Source: CAZJLN01 sp964540765 (GTDB lineage Bacteria; Chloroflexota; Anaerolineae; Anaerolineales; Anaerolineaceae). Taken from it: a stretch of 64,000 nt of DNA. The first letter of the stretch is position 1, and the number at the start of each line of letters is the position of its first letter. The DNA lies in assembly GCA_964540765.1 (NCBI GenBank), contig CAZINW010000005.1:1-64000 (forward strand). Direction: 5' to 3'. The position numbers and the translations under genes are program-made. Below the pieces are notes generated by a model. It worked only from the letters and a program-made list of their open reading frames with translations, ran no database searches and was not told where the DNA came from. This document shows, piece after piece, positions 8,452-17,018 of this stretch.

Positions 8452-8782
8452 ATGGTAAGTTTAAAGACTGTACTGGTAATAGTGGTTTAGAAATCGTATA
8501 GAGGTTATGCAGAAGTTGTGAAGAATTATTTTGCAGGTTGGGTGTAAAAATTAGCGCAATGAATATGCACAAGACATTCCAAATTCGGCATGCCCACAAC
8601 CCAATGCTAAGAATGTTGGGTTACGGGGGTGTAATGGATGGTGATAAAAGGTTTGGCATCCCCTCCCCCTGCACCCAACCTACGGATTGATAACGATTCG
8701 AGAGTGCCTGCAACACAATAATATGGATGTTGGGTTGCGGGGGTGTGGCTGGTTACTGAACAATTACCGGGTTGCACCCAAC
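8452..8782. other. Repeat-rich intergenic region
   Basis: No gene is seen in this 331-bp stretch. It holds the AT-rich upstream region of the DUF4405 gene and, from 8532 on, several TTGGGTT / ACCCAACC-type repeat arms belonging to the REP-like elements described separately. AACCCAA and TTGGGTT at 8597-8622 face each other as a small hairpin. Confidence 0.5.
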
Positions 8783-8786
8783 CTAC
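8615..8786. repeat. Two REP-like units with GTTGGGTT and ACCCAACCTAC arms
   Basis: Unit one spans 8615-8683 and unit two spans 8729-8786. Each begins with GTTGGGTT(A/G)CGGGGGTG and ends with GCACCCAACCTAC, so the ends are inverted complements. The second unit contains the stop codon of mntP. A third unit lies on the other side of mntP. They look like interspersed non-coding repeats. Confidence 0.7.
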
Positions 8787-9340
8787 AACAAATGCTCAAT
8801 AAGCACGCGCACACCGATGCCGATCAGGGTCAAGCCCCCGATGATCTCCATGGTTTTGCCGAATTTTTCACCCAATTTGTTGCCAATGAACAGCCCTGCC
8901 ACCGATAATACGCTTGCCACCACGCCAATGACGATGGAGGGAAGAATGATATTGACGTTCAACATTGCCATGCTTAGCCCGACTGCCAGGGCATCGATGC
9001 TGGTGGCGATCGCTAGGGTGATCAATAATTTGCCTCTGGAAGGATCCGATGGAAAGGCTTTTGCTTCCGGTTTTACGCCGGAACGGACCATGTGGCTGCC
9101 AATGTAAGCCAGGAGGGCAAAAGCGATCCAATGGTCAAAATTGGCGATGTACCTGGCAATGGACGATCCAGCCAACCAGCCCAGGATGGGCATTAAGAAC
9201 TGAAAGAAACCAAAATGAAAAGAGAGCCTGAACCTGGCGCGCCGGCTATTGCACAGGGTGGTTGTACCGATGGCAAGAGAAACTGCAAAGGCATCCATGG
9301 CAAGGCTGAGAGCAATCAAGAAAATTGAAAGGAAGTCCAT
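8783..9340 (-). CDS. mntP: Putative manganese efflux pump MntP
   Basis: A 185-residue protein with six hydrophobic helices in two similar halves, the arrangement of the MntP (DUF204) manganese exporter. The first half starts LIALSLAMDAFAVSLAIG and the second has ATSIDALAVGLSMAM. Both contain the acidic Asp-Ala motif that lines the transport path. The length is typical. The stop codon lies within a REP-like repeat. No yybP-ykoY riboswitch was recognised in the short upstream region, and the ribosome site is poor. Confidence 0.92.
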   Translation of the reverse strand: MDFLSIFLIALSLAMDAFAVSLAIGTTTLCNSRRARFRLSFHFGFFQFLMPILGWLAGSSIARYIANFDHWIAFALLAYIGSHMVRSGVKPEAKAFPSDPSRGKLLITLAIATSIDALAVGLSMAMLNVNIILPSIVIGVVASVLSVAGLFIGNKLGEKFGKTMEIIGGLTLIGIGVRVLIEHLL

Positions 9341-9459
9341 GTAATCTGATCCAAATTTAAAGTGATTTATTTTTTCGACCTGTAATGGATATGGAGCCTG
9401 CAGGCGAACTGGACTATTATACCTTTCCTCAGCCTTATCTTTTGCGATTGTTTTCCTTT

Positions 9460-9542
9460 GTTGGGTTTCGGGCAGGCTCAGGTTGTTTAGATTATTGCTT
9501 GATATCCGGGATTCTCTTTATTCAACCCTCCACCCAACCTAC
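9460..9542. repeat. REP-like unit upstream of mntP
   Basis: Starts with GTTGGGTTTCGGG and ends with CCACCCAACCTACG, matching the ends of the two units at 8615-8786. Together the copies bracket mntP. The rest of 9341-9627 holds no convincing gene. Confidence 0.6.
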
Positions 9543-9627
9543 GAAAATATCTCCCTCTCTGCGTTTGGGGATAAGTTAGCTGTCAGCGTTGCGCGTGCCG
9601 CTTTCGTCGCCTAGTTAAATCAGGGGG

Positions 9628-9741
9628 ATGGACACCAACCACGGTCATGGCGACGCCATACAGCAGGACTATATGCTGGATGGCAAGCTCTGTTTCAAGG
9701 GAGCCTTCTTCACAGAGAGCCTTTCCCATTTGCCTTTATAA
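9628..9741 (+). CDS. Short open frame of unknown nature (37 residues)
   Basis: An ATG preceded by CAGGGGG opens a 37-codon frame, MDTNHGHGDAIQQ to FTESLSHLPL. It may be a remnant of a longer gene or a chance frame. Nothing about its function can be read from the sequence. It ends 50 bases before the NTF2-like gene. Confidence 0.2.
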   Translation: MDTNHGHGDAIQQDYMLDGKLCFKGAFFTESLSHLPL

Positions 9742-9791
9742 TATAGGAGGCCAATAATCATGAGCATCACCAGGTTGATAAAAGGAGTTGA

Positions 9792-10649
9792 ATGATGGAA
9801 GATATCATTTTGTTGCATGAAAAAGATGTCATGGAACGTTGGCGCCAGGGGGATCCATGCGGGTTTGTAGCGCTCAGCGCTGATGACATTACCTATTTTG
9901 ATCCGGGGCTGACCAAGCCGATTATTGGATTGGAAGCATTCGAAGACTATATGCGTCAGGCTGGGGGGAAGATAAATTACCAGGGCTCAGAATTCATTGA
10001 CCCGCGGGTCGTCCATGTCGGCGATGCAGCCCTTCTATCCTACAATTATTGCTCATCAGTCGTCTCTGCAGGAGGAGAAGTCATCAGCCAGACACCCTGG
10101 AATGCAACCGAGGTGTACTTTCGCCAGGATAATCACTGGCGCATTGTGCATACGCATTGGTCTTTTATCAACCAGAGATTGCCCGACCTTGTGGAAATGC
10201 CGCTGCCAGTTCAAACGACTCCTGTACCTTATAGAGGTGTGTTGGCAGAGGTCATGGCTCTCGAATCAACAGCCATGGAACGCTGGCGTAAAGGTGATCC
10301 CTGGGGATTCATTGAGATCAGCGCGCCAGAAGTGACATACTTTGACACAGGAACACCACAACGTCTGAATGGCAGACTGGCTTTGAAAGCTGAATATCAA
10401 AAAAGGGAAGGGAAGATATTCTACGGTGTGATGGATTTCATTGATCCCCGCGTTCAGGTGTGCGGGGATATGGCTGTTTTGACCTATCGTTTTCTCTCCA
10501 CCCGGTTGAAAGGCGACGGCTCAATTTCCAGCAGGATGCCTTGGAACTGCACGGAGGTCTTCCTGCGCAAGGACGGGCGCTGGTGGATCATTCACACGCA
10601 TTGGTCATTCATCAGGGGTGATCGCAAGCAGGCATACAACCCTGCCTGA
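9792..10649 (+). CDS. Tandem NTF2/SnoaL-like domain protein
   Basis: A 285-residue protein made of two similar halves, about residues 8-135 and 150-277. Both contain MERWR(Q/K)GDP, G(F/W)..ISA-type strands, TYFD at a fixed place, FIDPRV, TPWN/MPWN followed by TEV(Y/F)(F/L)R and a closing IVHTHWSFI or IIHTHWSFI. This is a duplicated cone-like NTF2 fold (DUF4440/SnoaL type), a scaffold used by small enzymes and binding proteins. No catalytic role can be assigned. An AAAGGAG site precedes two adjacent ATG codons (9792, 9795), and the second has the better spacing. Confidence 0.75.
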   Translation: MMEDIILLHEKDVMERWRQGDPCGFVALSADDITYFDPGLTKPIIGLEAFEDYMRQAGGKINYQGSEFIDPRVVHVGDAALLSYNYCSSVVSAGGEVISQTPWNATEVYFRQDNHWRIVHTHWSFINQRLPDLVEMPLPVQTTPVPYRGVLAEVMALESTAMERWRKGDPWGFIEISAPEVTYFDTGTPQRLNGRLALKAEYQKREGKIFYGVMDFIDPRVQVCGDMAVLTYRFLSTRLKGDGSISSRMPWNCTEVFLRKDGRWWIIHTHWSFIRGDRKQAYNPA

Positions 10650-10792
10650 TGCGATTGGCTGCCAGATGACCCGTACACCACAAAGTCCAGTCTGGTTCCA
10701 TGGTGCGCGGGCAGGGTGTGCTCCATGCGGGGGATGAGGCGCTTGAGGCTGCACCCGGATCCATAGTCAAAGTCAAAGTTGCTGGCTCTCAT
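10650..10792 (-). other. Possible gene remnant overlapping the scrK stop codon
   Basis: An ATG in an ATGA overlap with the scrK stop opens a frame beginning MRASNFDFDYGSG and continuing to RLDFVVYGSSG. It then runs antisense into the end of the NTF2-like gene, so only about 45 codons are free. The overlap suggests that a coupled downstream gene once followed scrK and was truncated. The product is not recognised, and a chance frame cannot be excluded. Confidence 0.25.
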
Positions 10793-11697
10793 TGGCTGCC
10801 CTCATAGACTCTCTGTGCCAGTGCAATGGCGCCGGCAACACCTGCGCTGGACCCCAACTCTGAATGGACAATGTAACTGTCGATGTGCTGCAAGATGGCG
10901 TCTGACTGGACGTAACCGTTCAGCAGTGCCAGCGTTTTCTGCCGTACGAGGGGAAGAAGTTGCGGCTGCTGGGAAACACCACCACCCAGGATGATCTTCT
11001 GCGGGGACAGGCTGCAGATGAAACTCTGCATTGCCAGAGCGATGTAATGGGCTTCCAACTCCCAGGCGGGATGGTCAGGGGGGAGGGTCTCCGCCCTTTG
11101 CCCCCAGCGTTTTTCCATGGCAGGACCACACGCCAGCCCTTCAAAACAATCCTTGTGGAAGGGGCAATTACCTTCAAAGGGATCTTTCTGACTATCATGT
11201 GGCAGGGGGATGTGCCCCATTTCAGGGTGCAGCAGTCCATGCAGGAGTTTACCCTCCACCATGGCACCGCCGCCGATACCTGTGCCGATGGTGAAATAAA
11301 TGAAGGTCTCCAATCCTTTGGCTGCCCCCCAATGCCATTCGCCCAGCGCCGCGCCATTGACATCTGTATCAAAGCCAATGGGCAGACCGAGGGCCGTTTG
11401 CAGCCTGCCTACCACATCCGCATTGGTCCAGCCCGGTTTTGGGGTGGGGAGGATGTGACCGTAGGTGGGTGAGCCGGGATGGGGGTCCAGCGGTCCAAAA
11501 CAAGCCACACCGAGGGATACGATCGGTCCGAATACAGCCGTTTGCTGCTGAAAAAAAGTGATCGTCCTGGTGAGTGTCTCTTCCGGGGTAGTGGTTGGAA
11601 AGCGCTCTTCTGACAGGATGGCGCCTTTTTCGTCTCCAATAGCACAAACGAACTTGGTGCCCCCACCTTCAATGCCGCCAAAAAGAGGTTCAGTCAT
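10789..11697 (-). CDS. scrK: ROK family fructokinase
   Basis: A 302-residue sugar kinase of the ROK family. The ATP-binding start GGIEGGGTKFVCAIG, DTDVNGAALGEW (catalytic Asp region), FTIGTGIGGG, and the zinc-type segment HPEMGHIPLP followed by CPFHKDCFEGLACGPA are all visible. The His/Cys pattern and the LEGLACGPA ending are typical of the fructokinase branch. It would phosphorylate fructose, and perhaps mannose, in the cytoplasm. The gene lies downstream of trehalose synthase and an alpha-glucoside-type importer, which suggests that sucrose or a fructose-containing sugar may be among the substrates. An AAAGGA site precedes the ATG. Confidence 0.85.
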   Translation of the reverse strand: MTEPLFGGIEGGGTKFVCAIGDEKGAILSEERFPTTTPEETLTRTITFFQQQTAVFGPIVSLGVACFGPLDPHPGSPTYGHILPTPKPGWTNADVVGRLQTALGLPIGFDTDVNGAALGEWHWGAAKGLETFIYFTIGTGIGGGAMVEGKLLHGLLHPEMGHIPLPHDSQKDPFEGNCPFHKDCFEGLACGPAMEKRWGQRAETLPPDHPAWELEAHYIALAMQSFICSLSPQKIILGGGVSQQPQLLPLVRQKTLALLNGYVQSDAILQHIDSYIVHSELGSSAGVAGAIALAQRVYEGSQ

Positions 11698-11815
11698 ATC
11701 AGTCCTTTCGTTGTTATGCCATAAGGCAGCTCACATTTTCTATGTGACATGCTATCTTTTGTAGATCCCGTCTTGAAAATCAAGAGTGCGATCTTCTTTC
11801 GATCGCGCTAGAACT

Positions 11816-13453
11816 CTACTTGCTTCGCTCTGCGTCCCTCTGGGATTGTGACAGCCACAGGTATTGGTAAGGTTCCAGCTTGAAAGCAAGTGTGCTGAAT
11901 GCTTGATCGTCCAAAACGTTCAGGTACGCATGCGGGCTTTTTGGAAGGGTAATATCAACAGCGTGGTCGCTGAGGTTGTTGAGGATGAGGAAATGTTCGT
12001 CCTGATACTCACGGCTGTAAGCTGCCACTGTTTTCGTGCCGACATCAGCCCATGCGAATGAACCCAGACCAAAGGCAAGGTACTGTTTGCGCACAGCGAT
12101 CATATGCCTGACCTGGTTGAGGAGCGAACGCGGATCCTGCATTTGGGCGCTCACGTTCAATTTGTCAAATCCGTAGGTCGCATCTCTGATGACGGGTGCG
12201 TATAGCTTGTCTTTGGAAGCACTTGAAAAGCCGGCATTGGGGCTGTCATCCCACTGCATGGGTGTACGAATACCGTTGCGGTCATCCAGCCAGATGTCAT
12301 CACCCATGCCGATCTCATCGCCATAATAAAGGAAGGGGGAACCACCCATGGTGAAGAGGAGCGAGTTCATCAGCAGGATCTTGCGCCGGTCATTCTCCAG
12401 CAGGGGTGCCAGGCGCCGGCGGATACCCAGGTTGAGACGCATGCGCGGCTCTGGGGCATAAAATTCCCACATCCACTGGCGCTCTTCCGGGGTGACCATC
12501 TCAAGCGTGAGTTCATCATGGCAGCGCAGGAAAGTGCCCCACTGGCAGGTATCCGGCAGTGCCGGCGTGCGTGAAAGGATCTCTTCAATGGGCGTGCGAT
12601 CCGCTTTCGCCAGCGCCATGAAGAGGCGCGGCATGAGGGGGAAATGAAAGTTCATGTGCATTTCGTCCCCATTGCCGAAGTAATGGATGACATCTTCAGG
12701 CCACTGGTTGGCTTCCGAGAGCAGCAGAGTACCGGGGGCGTAGGCATCCACAAAGGCACGCAGACGCTTGAGAAAGACATGTGTTTCAGGCAAATTCTCG
12801 CAGTTGGTGCCCTCGCGCTCGAATAAATAGGGTGGGGCATCCACGCGGATGCCATCCACGCCTTGGTCGATCCAGAACTGGATGGTCTTTAAGATGGCAC
12901 GCCTCACCGCGGGATTGTCATAGTTCAGATCAGGCTGGTGATAAAAGAAGCGGTGCCAGAAGTACTCCTTGCGCAGCGGGTCATACGTCCAGTTGGATTG
13001 TTCGCTGTCCAGGAAGATGATGCGGGCTTCCTTGTAGCGCTGATCGGTCTTGCTCCAGACGTAGTAATCCTTATAGATCTCATGCTCGGGGTGGTGGGGG
13101 TCGCGCGATGCCTGGAACCAAGGATGCTGATCGGAAGTGTGGTTGGGCACCAGCTCCACGAGGATCTTTAGCGAGCGCTTGTGGGCTTCCACGACCAACT
13201 CACGGAAATCCGCAAGGTCTCCATACATGGGATGAATGCCTACATAATCGCTGACGTCATAACCGTCGTCGCGCAAAGGGGAGGGTGAGATCGGCAGCAG
13301 CCAGACTGTGTCAACCCCAAGGTACTGCAGGTAATCCAATTTTTCGGTGACGCCCTTCAGATCTCCCCAACCATCGCCGTTGCTGTCCTTGAAAGCGCGC
13401 ACGTAGAGTTCGTAGAAGATATCATTTTTGTACCAGAGGTCAATGTTTGCCAT
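11816..13453 (-). CDS. treS: Trehalose synthase (maltose alpha-D-glucosyltransferase), GH13
   Basis: A 545-residue GH13 enzyme that interconverts maltose and trehalose. The barrel motifs are in order: GVDTVWLLPISPSP, VELVPNHTS, DGIRVDAPPYL (nucleophile Asp), LLLSEANQWPEDV (acid Glu) and RCHDELTLE. The segment MRLNLGIRRRLAPLLENDRR and the LYYGDEIGMGDDIWLDDRNG ending are characteristic of TreS rather than ordinary amylases. The C-terminus is a short beta-domain without the maltokinase fusion seen in some relatives. It sits between fructokinase and the sugar ABC transporter on the same strand. A small GCGATC/GATCGC stem follows it at 11788-11806. Confidence 0.92.
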   Translation of the reverse strand: MANIDLWYKNDIFYELYVRAFKDSNGDGWGDLKGVTEKLDYLQYLGVDTVWLLPISPSPLRDDGYDVSDYVGIHPMYGDLADFRELVVEAHKRSLKILVELVPNHTSDQHPWFQASRDPHHPEHEIYKDYYVWSKTDQRYKEARIIFLDSEQSNWTYDPLRKEYFWHRFFYHQPDLNYDNPAVRRAILKTIQFWIDQGVDGIRVDAPPYLFEREGTNCENLPETHVFLKRLRAFVDAYAPGTLLLSEANQWPEDVIHYFGNGDEMHMNFHFPLMPRLFMALAKADRTPIEEILSRTPALPDTCQWGTFLRCHDELTLEMVTPEERQWMWEFYAPEPRMRLNLGIRRRLAPLLENDRRKILLMNSLLFTMGGSPFLYYGDEIGMGDDIWLDDRNGIRTPMQWDDSPNAGFSSASKDKLYAPVIRDATYGFDKLNVSAQMQDPRSLLNQVRHMIAVRKQYLAFGLGSFAWADVGTKTVAAYSREYQDEHFLILNNLSDHAVDITLPKSPHAYLNVLDDQAFSTLAFKLEPYQYLWLSQSQRDAERSK

Positions 13454-13602
13454 GGGCGCTCCTTATAAATCTATCACAGGTAAGGTAAACGAACCAATTT
13501 AATTTCCAAATACTTACAGCATGCTTCGCAAAAAAGCCAGATCATCACAAAAATGGAAGCTCCGGCTTATTTTTGGGTATTTGCTTGCTTAGATTGTAAA
13601 AA

Positions 13603-14619
13603 CTAGCCTTTTACAGCACCTGCCAGCATTCCGCGGACAAAGTATTTTTGCAGCGCAAAGAAAACAATCATCGGTAAAATCATCGAGAGGAATGCTGCTG
13701 CGGTCAGAAGATGCCATCCTGCACCCAGTGAGGTTACCATATTACTGATCTGATAGGTCATAACCGGTGTTGTTCCACCAAGGAAAACGAGTGAAACCAA
13801 CAGGTCATTCCACACCCACAGGAATTGGAAAATTGCCAGAGAAGCGACTGCGGGCATGCATAAAGGGATAACTAATTTTGTAAATGCAGTCCAATGGGAT
13901 GCCCCATCAAGATAGGCAGCTTCAAAGAGATCGCGCGGTAAGCCGCCCATGTAGTTCCGCATCAAGTAAATTGCATATGGCATACCGAAACCGGTATGGA
14001 AAAGCCAGACCCCAAGGAATGAGCCCGTCAATCCCACTTTGGCGTACATTCTCAAGATTGGTACGAGTGTCATTTGCAATGGGACTACCTGAAGTCCAAC
14101 CAGTATTGCAAATAGCAGATAACGACCTTTAAAATCCAGCCAGGCAAAGGCATAGCCGGCGAACAACGCGAATAAAATGGGTAATATCGTTGATGGAATG
14201 GTGACAATCAGACTGTTAACAAAAGCCCGTCCCATACCTCTCGGGTTAATGATATCCGAAACATTGCATTTAAGGTCAATTGATTGCTTTCCTGCAGCAC
14301 AATCTTCCCTGTAAGTATTCGTGCCCCGGTATCCGACGATTGCATCGATATAGTTATCAATTGTCAATCTTTCTGATAACTTTTCAGAATAGGAAGTGTT
14401 TTCCTCTGCTGTTTGCCCATCCGCGCTGGAATCTGTATCACCCTTTGACTCATCAACCGAAAGGAATGTCCACCAGCCAGTGGTGTTGATCAAGCTTATA
14501 GGTCTGAATGATGTGATAAATAAACCGAGGGTTGGCACAATCCAAATGATTAAAATGATGATTATGATGATATGTGTCGGGATCTTATTCAACTTTCTGT
14601 TAATGGAGTCCCGTTTCAT
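13603..14619 (-). CDS. Carbohydrate ABC transporter permease (AglG/MalG-like)
   Basis: A 338-residue inner-membrane permease with six predicted helices and the EAA loop EAAYLDGASHWTAFTKLVIPL, which contacts the ATPase. After the first helix there is an extra, Cys-containing extracytoplasmic region of about 80 residues (near 50-130). Such a region occurs in alpha-glucoside AglG-type permeases and makes this one longer than standard MalG proteins. The gene overlaps its partner permease by 4 bases. No ATPase gene is in this operon, so a shared MsmX/MalK-type ATPase encoded elsewhere is likely. Confidence 0.85.
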   Translation of the reverse strand: MKRDSINRKLNKIPTHIIIIIILIIWIVPTLGLFITSFRPISLINTTGWWTFLSVDESKGDTDSSADGQTAEENTSYSEKLSERLTIDNYIDAIVGYRGTNTYREDCAAGKQSIDLKCNVSDIINPRGMGRAFVNSLIVTIPSTILPILFALFAGYAFAWLDFKGRYLLFAILVGLQVVPLQMTLVPILRMYAKVGLTGSFLGVWLFHTGFGMPYAIYLMRNYMGGLPRDLFEAAYLDGASHWTAFTKLVIPLCMPAVASLAIFQFLWVWNDLLVSLVFLGGTTPVMTYQISNMVTSLGAGWHLLTAAAFLSMILPMIVFFALQKYFVRGMLAGAVKG

Positions 14620-15578
14620 CTCATTGCCTCCTGTTCCATGAAGCGCTTGATATTCATGTACATAAAGGGAATTATGGCGATAATGAGCACCACTGCAATA
14701 GCGGTTCCCCTCCCAGTTTGAAAGTTTTTATACATTTCATTATACATTCGGGTAGCGATCACTTCCGTACCAAAATTACCGCCGGTCATAACGTAAACGA
14801 TATCAAATAGTTTGAGCACGTTAATGACCATGGTTGTAATTACCACAGTGATTGTTGGCTTGATGATAGGTATCATTATTTTGAAAAAAGTCTGGAACTC
14901 GTTGGCACCATCAATCCGGGCAGCTTCGATCAACTCTTCCGGTATGGATTTTAATGCAGATGATAATATGGTCATACAAAAACCAGTCCACATCCAGATA
15001 CCAACAATGATCAGCATAAAGGTATTGAGAGTGGTGGTTGATAGAAATGAGATTGGTTTACCGCCAAGCGCAGTGATAATAGCATTTAGTAATCCTATTT
15101 GGACCTGACCAGTTCCATAGTTATAAATAAATTTCCAGATAACGCCTGCGCCAACAAAAGAAATCGCCATTGGCATAAAAATGATTGATTTTGCAACCGC
15201 CTCATATTTCACACGATCTGCCAGAACAGCGAAAATAAGCCCAATCACAACAGTTCCGGTAACCATGACCAGGATCCACTTGATGTTATTTCCATAAGAA
15301 GACATCCAAAAGGAATCCCAAGTGGTTTGAGGAGTGGTCGTATCCAATTCAGCGGTTAAGGCATAACGGTAATTTTCAAATACCCCCCAACAAGGTTTTC
15401 CTTCAACGCAAGTGGTGGCTGCAGAAGCGGTACTATCAGAATTCTTAAAACTTAGGACAATGGTATTGATCATAGGGTAAATGATGAAAACCCCCATGAC
15501 AATTAATGCTGGAAGTAAATACTTCCAAGGTGTCAATTTGCCTTGTTTCATCACCTGAGGTACTCTTGAGTTTGCCAC
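14616..15578 (-). CDS. Carbohydrate ABC transporter permease (AglF/MalF-like)
   Basis: A 320-residue permease with an N-terminal helix at about 18-40, a periplasmic loop with two cysteines (TTCVEGKPCWG), then five further helices. The EAA loop reads EAARIDGANEFQTFFKIMIPI. It pairs with the downstream permease (ATGA overlap) to form the membrane channel of a sugar importer. It is separated from the binding-protein gene by a hairpin that probably reduces its expression relative to the binding protein. A GGAGG site precedes the ATG. Confidence 0.87.
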   Translation of the reverse strand: MANSRVPQVMKQGKLTPWKYLLPALIVMGVFIIYPMINTIVLSFKNSDSTASAATTCVEGKPCWGVFENYRYALTAELDTTTPQTTWDSFWMSSYGNNIKWILVMVTGTVVIGLIFAVLADRVKYEAVAKSIIFMPMAISFVGAGVIWKFIYNYGTGQVQIGLLNAIITALGGKPISFLSTTTLNTFMLIIVGIWMWTGFCMTILSSALKSIPEELIEAARIDGANEFQTFFKIMIPIIKPTITVVITTMVINVLKLFDIVYVMTGGNFGTEVIATRMYNEMYKNFQTGRGTAIAVVLIIAIIPFMYMNIKRFMEQEAMR

Positions 15579-15596
15579 TTTACCTCCTTAGTTTTT

Positions 15597-15623
15597 GGAG
15601 GTGCTGATAATTTCAGCACCTCC
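15597..15623 (-). terminator. Intra-operon hairpin between binding protein and permease genes
   Basis: GGAGGTGCTGA (15597-15607) and TCAGCACCTCC (15613-15623) form a perfect 11-bp stem with a 5-base loop, 20 bases past the stop codon of the binding-protein gene. It is followed on the transcribed strand by AAAAACT rather than a T-run. It probably acts as an mRNA-stabilising or attenuating hairpin, not a full terminator. Confidence 0.6.
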
Positions 15624-15642
15624 AATTTGATTTTGAAACGAT

Positions 15643-16944
15643 TTACTTTAAGGCTTCTGCCTGAACTCCAGCGAGGGATTCAAGAATGGCATCCAGATTA
15701 CCACCGTTGACATAGTCAGTGACACCTTTAAATTCAGCACTCCCAAAACCACCAGGAATAGAATCACCGATATCTGGGGTGAAACCGGTCGCATTTGTTA
15801 GGAGCTGACTTTTCTTCAATAATGCGGCATCTGTGTAGGCATTTGCGCCAGCCAAGTTCGGGGTTAAGTCGAACCCAACTTCTGCCCACATTTTTCCACC
15901 CTTGTCGCTGCTCAGGTAAGCCACGAGAGCTTTTACAGCAGGTTTATCGTTGAAAGCCATCATCCAATCAGAACCACCTTGAAGCCCTTTGGCTCCTGGA
16001 ACACCAAAGAAATCATATCCGGTACCGTAGTTGAGGTCTGGATAGGTTTCTTTTACTGTACCGCCAGCAAAACCGGATTGTTTAACCATCATTGCTTCGG
16101 GTGGATCTGAAAAGATCTTGTTGATGGCATCATTGAAACCAATAGAAAGTGTACCCTGCGCACCACCAACGGTATAGATGGGATCCTTTGCCCATTTACC
16201 ATAAGTCTCGTAGGCTGCCTTCACACCGGCATCATTATAAGAAACCGTACCCTCAATGATACCCATCACGTATTCAGGTCCTTGCGTTACGAGAAGTATA
16301 TCCTGGATGAAGTCAGTTCCGGTCCAACCGGTGGCGTCTCCAGATTCCATCCCCAATGACCAAGGCACTTTTCCATCGGCGACCATTTTTTCCACAAGGG
16401 CATCCAACTCATCCCAGGTGGTGGGTGTGGCGTATCCAGCAGCTTTGAAGTTGCTTGGACTGTACCAAATAAGGGTTTTGGGATCCGCTTTAACCGGAAG
16501 GCCGAGCCATTTTCCGTCTACTGTGCCTATGGTTTTCCAATAGTCTGCATAATTTTCTTCATAGACGCCCAAGTCAGTCATCGGTATCAATTTGTCTTTG
16601 TATTGCGTAAGTTGAGTCACATTCCAGAATGCAATGTCAGGGGGTGTGCCAGCTTGAATACGGGTGTCAAGCAGTGCCTGATCCCGACTTGATTCCAGTT
16701 TTAATTCAATTCCGCAAGCCTGTGTAAAAGGCTGAAGGATCTTATTAAGATTTTCCTCTTCCGTGCCCGACCATTGGTAGAGCATGTTTATTTCATCACC
16801 GACCGCTGCACCCATGCAGTCAATGCCTGATTGTTCTTCCTCAGGTGTGGTTACTTCTTCTGTAGGGGTGCCGCAGGCTGTCAGGATCATCGCCGAAACG
16901 ATGACGAGGGTCAAAATTGACCAAAAAATACGTTTAGTTTTCAT
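15643..16944 (-). CDS. Sugar ABC transporter substrate-binding lipoprotein (AglE-like)
   Basis: A 433-residue family 1 extracellular solute-binding protein. A signal peptide of about 24 residues ends in the lipobox ILTACG, so the mature protein is anchored by a lipidated cysteine. A Thr/Glu-rich linker follows. The domain has WNVTQLTQYKD, GLPVKADPKTLIWYS and a late DLNYGTGYDFFGVPG, a pattern seen in alpha-glucoside (AglE) proteins. With treS and scrK nearby, trehalose, maltose or sucrose are the likeliest ligands. The first gene of the transporter unit. Confidence 0.85.
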   Translation of the reverse strand: MKTKRIFWSILTLVIVSAMILTACGTPTEEVTTPEEEQSGIDCMGAAVGDEINMLYQWSGTEEENLNKILQPFTQACGIELKLESSRDQALLDTRIQAGTPPDIAFWNVTQLTQYKDKLIPMTDLGVYEENYADYWKTIGTVDGKWLGLPVKADPKTLIWYSPSNFKAAGYATPTTWDELDALVEKMVADGKVPWSLGMESGDATGWTGTDFIQDILLVTQGPEYVMGIIEGTVSYNDAGVKAAYETYGKWAKDPIYTVGGAQGTLSIGFNDAINKIFSDPPEAMMVKQSGFAGGTVKETYPDLNYGTGYDFFGVPGAKGLQGGSDWMMAFNDKPAVKALVAYLSSDKGGKMWAEVGFDLTPNLAGANAYTDAALLKKSQLLTNATGFTPDIGDSIPGGFGSAEFKGVTDYVNGGNLDAILESLAGVQAEALK

Positions 16945-17018
16945 AATTCTCCTCTATATGGTTTAATTTTGGTTGTTTCTGGTTGTCATTGATTGTTCTC
17001 TCCAATAGACCTCCTTTT

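Noticed and set aside
9385..9579. Plus-strand 64-codon frame upstream of mntP
   Set aside because: It runs through a REP-like repeat and has no recognisable protein features or ribosome site.
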